A DNA stretch of 8,922 nt, taken from contig JACDEY010000027.1 in the NCBI GenBank assembly GCA_013816105.1, positions 1 to 8,922 on the forward strand. The letters are read 5' to 3'. Below the pieces are notes generated by a model. The model worked only from the letters and a program-made list of their open reading frames with translations. It searched no databases and had not been told where the DNA came from. This document shows, piece after piece, positions 5,657-8,922 of the stretch. The stretch is from Actinomycetota bacterium (GTDB lineage: Bacteria > Actinomycetota > UBA4738). Position 1 is the first letter of the stretch, and the number at the start of each line of letters is the position of its first letter. The position numbers were made by a program, and so were the translations under genes.

Positions 5657-6494
5657 GCGCGTATCGAGCCTCGGGCCGGACGACGTGCTCGCCGAAGGGC
5701 TGCGGAGGCTGGGCGGAAGCCTCGCTTACCCGACCGCGACTCCGGTTGCCTTCGCGGTGATGCGGCGACTCGAGGACGCGCGCGCCGGGCGCTCGGGCGC
5801 CATCGCGCGGACCCTGAGCTTCCCGATGCGTCTGAAGAGGACGTTTCCGGTTCGAAGCTGGCGAACCGTTGCCGCGGGGCTCGCGGCGGTCCTCGTGCTG
5901 CTGGCGGGGCTGCTGTTCGTTTCCCCTTCGGCACGGGACGCGATCGCGGGATGGCTCGGCCTTCGGGGCGTTCGCATCACCGTCGGCTCGGAAGGCCCGC
6001 CGAGTCCGCGGGACCTCTCGACGCTTCAGCTCGGGGAGCTCGTGACGCTGGCGGAGGCGCGCGCGGCGGTGCCCTACCGGGTCCTCACCCCCGCAGGGCG
6101 CGAGCCCGACGAGGTGTACCTGAGCCACCGGTTCGCCGAGGGGCAGGTCACCCTCGTGTACCGGCCCCGCGTGGGCCTTCCGGAAGTTCGGACTACTGGC
6201 GTGGGGATGCTGCTAACCGAGCTGCGCGGCGAGGTCGATCGAGAGCAGCTGGGCAAGTACCTGCGGACGGGCGGCACGACCATTCGATACCTGACCGTGA
6301 ACGGCGGGCAGGGTTACTGGATCGCCGGGGCGCCCCACCTCGTCTACTACCTCGATCCCGATGGACGCGCCGTGGCCGACACCGTCCGTGTCTCGGGAAA
6401 CGTCCTCTTGTGGGAGCAGGGAGGCCTCACGCTGCGTCTCGAATCGGGGCTGACCCTCTCGCAAGCCCTCCTTGTTGCCGAGTCCGTGCGGTGA
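5649..6494 (+). CDS. Putative single-pass anti-sigma/sensor protein with DUF4367-like extracytoplasmic domain
   Basis: The 281-residue protein has a 70-residue basic cytoplasmic N-terminus, one transmembrane helix (about 73-92, VAAGLAAVLVLLAGLLFVSP), a juxtamembrane SARDAIAGWLGLRGVRI motif (94-110) and an extracytoplasmic domain of about 170 residues. Its C-terminal half (TVNGGQGYWIAGAPHLVYYLDPDG, then VLLWEQGGLTLRLESGLTLSQALLVAES) resembles DUF4367-type domains: a strand-rich unit ending in a helix that often follows anti-sigma regions. The gene overlaps the ECF sigma gene by eight bases, so the working idea is that the N-terminus holds the sigma factor at the membrane until the outer domain senses a signal. 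There is no HxxxCxxC zinc motif; in fact the protein contains no cysteine. The anti-sigma role therefore rests on gene order and topology, not on a recognised sigma-binding domain. A membrane sensor that activates rather than inhibits the sigma factor is also possible. Confidence 0.82.
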   Translation: MTERVSSLGPDDVLAEGLRRLGGSLAYPTATPVAFAVMRRLEDARAGRSGAIARTLSFPMRLKRTFPVRSWRTVAAGLAAVLVLLAGLLFVSPSARDAIAGWLGLRGVRITVGSEGPPSPRDLSTLQLGELVTLAEARAAVPYRVLTPAGREPDEVYLSHRFAEGQVTLVYRPRVGLPEVRTTGVGMLLTELRGEVDREQLGKYLRTGGTTIRYLTVNGGQGYWIAGAPHLVYYLDPDGRAVADTVRVSGNVLLWEQGGLTLRLESGLTLSQALLVAESVR

Positions 6495-6530
6495 CCGCCA
6501 CCCGCTTCGCCCGAAACCCGGGACCGTCCC

Positions 6531-6536
6531 TATGCT
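6531..6536 (+). promoter_or_regulatory. Candidate -10 element for a leaderless transcript of the sugar-dehydrogenase gene
   Basis: TATGCT matches TANNNT and ends six bases before the ATG at 6543, so transcription would start at or next to the A of the ATG. No Shine-Dalgarno sequence is present in the 48-base gap. This is the usual arrangement for leaderless genes in actinobacteria. No clear -35 hexamer is seen. Confidence 0.5.
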
Positions 6537-6542
6537 GGCCCC

Positions 6543-7775
6543 ATGAGGGGAAGGATCGGCTCCCTGCTGCTGCTGGGGCTCGTCGTGGCCTCGGCGGCCT
6601 GCGGCCCGCAGGATCCGCCGGTGGCCGGCGCCGATGGGTCGCAGGGGAGCGGACTCCCACCGGAGACGGCCGGCTCGACGACCCCCTCCACCAGGCCATC
6701 GGGCGGCGCGAGTGACTCTCCTACCGCCCGGGGCGACCTGGACGCCGTGCGGATCCGCCTCGCCCCGGTCACGACTCTCGACCAACCGCTTGCCATGGCG
6801 GTGCGGGAGGGGGATGACTCGCTGTACTTCGCCGAGCAGGGTGGGCGGGTGGTCATTGTCCGCGACGGCGCCGACCCAGAGGCCCTTCTGGATCTCTCGG
6901 CCGACATCACGGCCGGGGGGGAGCAGGGGCTTCTCGGTCTGGCCTTCTCTCCGGCCGGTGACTTCCTCTACCTGAACTACACCGACCTGAACGGCGACAC
7001 ACAGGTGGTCGAGTTCGCCATGAGCGGCGACGGCGTGGTCCCGGGCTCCCGCCGTTCGGTCCTCTCGGTCGATCAGCCGTACGCGAACCACAACGGGGGG
7101 AACCTTGCGTTCGGCCCCGACGGAATGCTCTACATCGGTCTGGGCGACGGCGGGAGTGGCGGGGACCCCCACGGCAACGGCCAGTCGCTGGACACGTTGC
7201 TCGGCAAGATGCTTCGGATCGATCCAAGGCCCGCGGACGGAATGCCCTACGGCATCCCTCCCGACAACCCTTTCGTTGGCACGGACAGCGGCCGGCCGGA
7301 GATCTGGGCCTACGGCCTCCGCAACCCATGGCGCTACTCGTTCGACCGCGAGACCGGCGACCTGTGGATCGGGGACGTCGGGCAGAGCGCGGTCGAGGAG
7401 ATCGACCTCGAGCCGGCTGGGGCGCCGGGCGGCGCGAACTACGGCTGGAATTGGTTCGAGGGGACACGTCGGTTCTATCCCGGCGCCCCGCCCTCGGACA
7501 CCGAGCCGCCCATCTACGAGTACGCGGAGGGATGTGCGGTCACGGGGGGATACGTGTACCGCGGAACGGAGATTCCCGAACTGGACGAGGCCTACGTGTT
7601 CGCCGACTTCTGTGGCGGGGAGCTAACCGCCCTGCGGCAACAGGACGGACGCGTGGTGGCCGAGCGATCCCTCGGCATCACGGTTCCGAACCTCGCTTCC
7701 TTCGGTGAGGACGCCGGCGGAGAGCTCTACGTGATCTCGCTCGGCGGGGAGGTCTTGCGCATCGAGCCCGCCTGA
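6543..7775 (+). CDS. Glucose/sorbosone dehydrogenase (GSDH)-family six-bladed propeller, probable lipoprotein
   Basis: The 410-residue protein starts with a signal sequence (RGR, then SLLLLGLVVASAAC) and a probable lipobox Cys20 followed by Gly; the -3 residue is Ser rather than the usual Leu. A Gly/Ser/Pro/Thr-rich linker (about 21-65) leads to the propeller (about 70-408). Family marks include EQGLLGLAFSP (127-137), NHNGGNLAFGPDGMLYIGLGDGG (182-204), LLGKMLRIDP (219-228), GLRNPWRYSFDRETGDLWIGDVGQ (258-281) and GGANYGWNWFEG (296-307). His183 and Arg260 correspond to residues that contact PQQ and sugar in soluble glucose dehydrogenase. The RNPWR and DVGQ signatures are nearer to the HHIP-like/aldose dehydrogenase branch than to classical glucose dehydrogenase, so PQQ binding and substrate are unproven. 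Cys331 and Cys357 could form a disulfide. It would act outside the membrane, anchored after Lgt modification. It appears to have its own leaderless promoter. Confidence 0.9.
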   Translation: MRGRIGSLLLLGLVVASAACGPQDPPVAGADGSQGSGLPPETAGSTTPSTRPSGGASDSPTARGDLDAVRIRLAPVTTLDQPLAMAVREGDDSLYFAEQGGRVVIVRDGADPEALLDLSADITAGGEQGLLGLAFSPAGDFLYLNYTDLNGDTQVVEFAMSGDGVVPGSRRSVLSVDQPYANHNGGNLAFGPDGMLYIGLGDGGSGGDPHGNGQSLDTLLGKMLRIDPRPADGMPYGIPPDNPFVGTDSGRPEIWAYGLRNPWRYSFDRETGDLWIGDVGQSAVEEIDLEPAGAPGGANYGWNWFEGTRRFYPGAPPSDTEPPIYEYAEGCAVTGGYVYRGTEIPELDEAYVFADFCGGELTALRQQDGRVVAERSLGITVPNLASFGEDAGGELYVISLGGEVLRIEPA

Positions 7776-7780
7776 GAACC

Positions 7781-7800
7781 GGAGGGCCTCAGGCGCCTCC
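7781..7800. terminator. GC-rich near-palindrome between convergent genes, possible bidirectional terminator
   Basis: The 31-base gap between the convergent sugar-dehydrogenase and Mrp genes holds GGAGG (7781-7785) pairing with CCTCC (7796-7800), with an internal 8-base palindrome AGGCGCCT (7791-7798). The position suits a shared terminator, but no T-tract is present on either strand and the inner stem is imperfect. Confidence 0.3.
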
Positions 7801-7806
7801 CGTCGC

Positions 7807-8922
7807 CTAGTGGCTGTGACCGGAATGCGCCGACGCCGCCGGCGAATGGGGGTGGCCGGCATGCGATCCGCCTCCGTTCGGGCCACCGGGGCCGCCGCCG
7901 GGCGCCATGGTGATCGCGAGCGGCTTGCGGATCCTCGTTCTCGTCTGCTGCGCCAGTAGCTGTGCCGCCTGGCGGAGCGCGACGCCGGCGGGGGAATCGG
8001 GGGCGGAGACAACGATCGGCGTCCCGGTGTCGCCCCCGGCTCGGAGCTCTGCCGTCAGCGGGATCCGGCCGAAGAGCGGCACGCCGAGCGTCTCGGCCGC
8101 GATCTCGCCTCCGCCGGTACCGAAGATGTCCTCCTGCTCCCCGCAGTGCGGGCAGACGTAGTACGACATGTTCTCGATGACGCCAGCCACCCGAAGCCGC
8201 GTCTGGGTCGCCATCTTGCCCGCCCTCTCGGCCACCTTTCGGGCGGCTTCCTGGGGCGTGGTGACCACGAGGATCTGGGCGCCGGGCAGGAACCCGGCCA
8301 TGGAGATGGACACGTCGCCCGTGCCGGGCGGCAGGTCCGCCAGCAGGAAGTCGAGCTCTCCCCAGTACACGTCACCGAGGAACTGCTGGACGGCCTTGTG
8401 CAGCATCGGTCCCCGCCAGATCACCGGCGTCTCCTCCGGCACGAAGAACCCCATGGAGATGATCTTCACGCCGTGGGATTCGAGCGGCATGATCATGTTG
8501 TTGAAGGCGACGGGGTGTCCCGAGACGCCCATCATGCGGGGAACCGAGAACCCCCAAACGTCCACGTCCACGACGCCGACGCGCCTGCCTTCGGCCGCGA
8601 GCGCAGCCGCGAGGTTGACTGTCACCGAGGATTTCCCAACGCCCCCCTTGCCGGACGCGACGGCGATGACCGTGGTCTTTCCATCGTCGAAGAAAGTTTG
8701 CTGCTGCTGAGGAGGCCGCCCGCCGCGAAGGTCGGTGACCATGCGCTGCCGCTGCTCCTCGGTCATGGTCCCGAGGATGACCTCGACGCGCTGTCCGGGG
8801 TCCAGTACGGGGCGAACCGCGTTCGTCACGTCGGTGTTGATGCGGTCCTTGAGCGGGCAACCCGCGATCGTGAGGAGCACGTAGACGCGGATCGAGCCGT
8901 TCTCGATGACCACGTCCTGAAG
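7807..8922 (-). CDS. mrp: Mrp/NBP35-family Fe-S carrier P-loop ATPase with His-rich tail (5' end outside window)
   Basis: The frame is open to the window edge, and the first visible residues (LQDVVIENGS) fall inside the N-terminal MIP18/DUF59 domain, so the start lies beyond 8922 and the GTG at 8913 is internal. Numbering from that GTG codon, the MIP18 remnant is 1-50 with AGCPLKD (17-23; Mrp proteins usually have a similar CPxKD). The ATPase domain has the deviant Walker A SGKGGVGKSS (87-96), DVDVWGFSVPRMMG (116-129), LADLPPGTGD (191-200), NMSYYVCPHCGEQ (248-260) with the CxxC that holds a bridging Fe-S cluster in the dimer, and IFGTGGG (263-269). Such proteins bind and hand over Fe-S clusters to apo-proteins in the cytoplasm. 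The C-terminus is unusual: a Gly/Pro linker (339-349) then six His in the last 18 residues. It is convergent with the sugar-dehydrogenase gene and unrelated to it by operon. Confidence 0.93.
   Translation of the reverse strand, partial: LQDVVIENGSIRVYVLLTIAGCPLKDRINTDVTNAVRPVLDPGQRVEVILGTMTEEQRQRMVTDLRGGRPPQQQQTFFDDGKTTVIAVASGKGGVGKSSVTVNLAAALAAEGRRVGVVDVDVWGFSVPRMMGVSGHPVAFNNMIMPLESHGVKIISMGFFVPEETPVIWRGPMLHKAVQQFLGDVYWGELDFLLADLPPGTGDVSISMAGFLPGAQILVVTTPQEAARKVAERAGKMATQTRLRVAGVIENMSYYVCPHCGEQEDIFGTGGGEIAAETLGVPLFGRIPLTAELRAGGDTGTPIVVSAPDSPAGVALRQAAQLLAQQTRTRIRKPLAITMAPGGGPGGPNGGGSHAGHPHSPAASAHSGHSH

Noticed and set aside
5307..6128. Minus-strand ORF (273 codons) opposite the sigma and anti-sigma genes
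   Set aside because: Arg/Pro-rich low-complexity translation with no recognisable domain; the sense strand is clearly coding.
6511..6528. GAAACC and CGTC before the sugar-dehydrogenase gene as a second ECF promoter
   Set aside because: The boxes are only six bases apart, far from the roughly 16 required.
1..8922. CRISPR arrays, transposons, tRNA or rRNA genes, defence or biosynthetic clusters
   Set aside because: No regular repeats, transposase or cloverleaf-like segments were found, and the gene set looks chromosomal and envelope-related.

Overview
The window is GC-rich, densely packed bacterial DNA with GTG starts, 4-base stop/start overlaps and several genes lacking a Shine-Dalgarno sequence. 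One gene (6543) has a TANNNT -10 box six bases before its ATG, the arrangement expected for leaderless transcripts. Together these suggest an uncultivated, deep-branching actinobacterium (Actinomycetota). This is inference: no rRNA or marker phylogeny is available here. I see no mobile element, CRISPR array, tRNA or rRNA.

Layout. (1) 2-2838, plus strand: a tightly spaced four-gene block. It holds a multi-pass membrane protein cut by the window start, a CPBP/CAAX-type intramembrane protease homologue, a protein with apparently two FMN split-barrel-like halves, and an SRPBCC-fold protein. Gaps are +13, -4 and -4 bases, so it is very likely one operon of unknown purpose. (2) 2874-3251, minus strand: a small LapA/DUF1049 membrane protein, divergent from (3) 3406-4982, plus strand: a PAP2 phosphatase followed 8 bases later by a divergent Lgt-family prolipoprotein diacylglyceryl transferase. 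A 21-codon upstream ORF may couple to the PAP2 start. (4) 5057-6494: an ECF sigma factor overlapping by 8 bases a single-pass, cysteine-free putative anti-sigma/sensor protein. A good ECF-type promoter (GGAACC-N16-CGTA) lies just before the sigma gene and suggests autoregulation. (5) 6543-7775: a secreted, probably lipid-anchored six-bladed propeller sugar dehydrogenase (GSDH family), apparently leaderless. (6) 7807-8922, minus strand: an Mrp/NBP35 Fe-S carrier P-loop ATPase with a His-rich C-terminal tail, cut by the window end.

How they work together. Regions 3-5 share an envelope theme. Lgt would lipidate exported proteins such as the GSDH lipoprotein. PAP2 would act on membrane lipid phosphates. 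The ECF/anti-sigma pair would sense an extracytoplasmic signal. No direct regulatory link from the sigma factor to its neighbours other than its own gene is visible. Nothing here is convincingly a wholly new system. The best leads are the Lgt with replaced catalytic positions, the ECF promoter with overlapping hairpins, the anti-sigma candidate without a zinc motif, the CPBP protein with a replaced motif-2 histidine, and the His-tailed Mrp.
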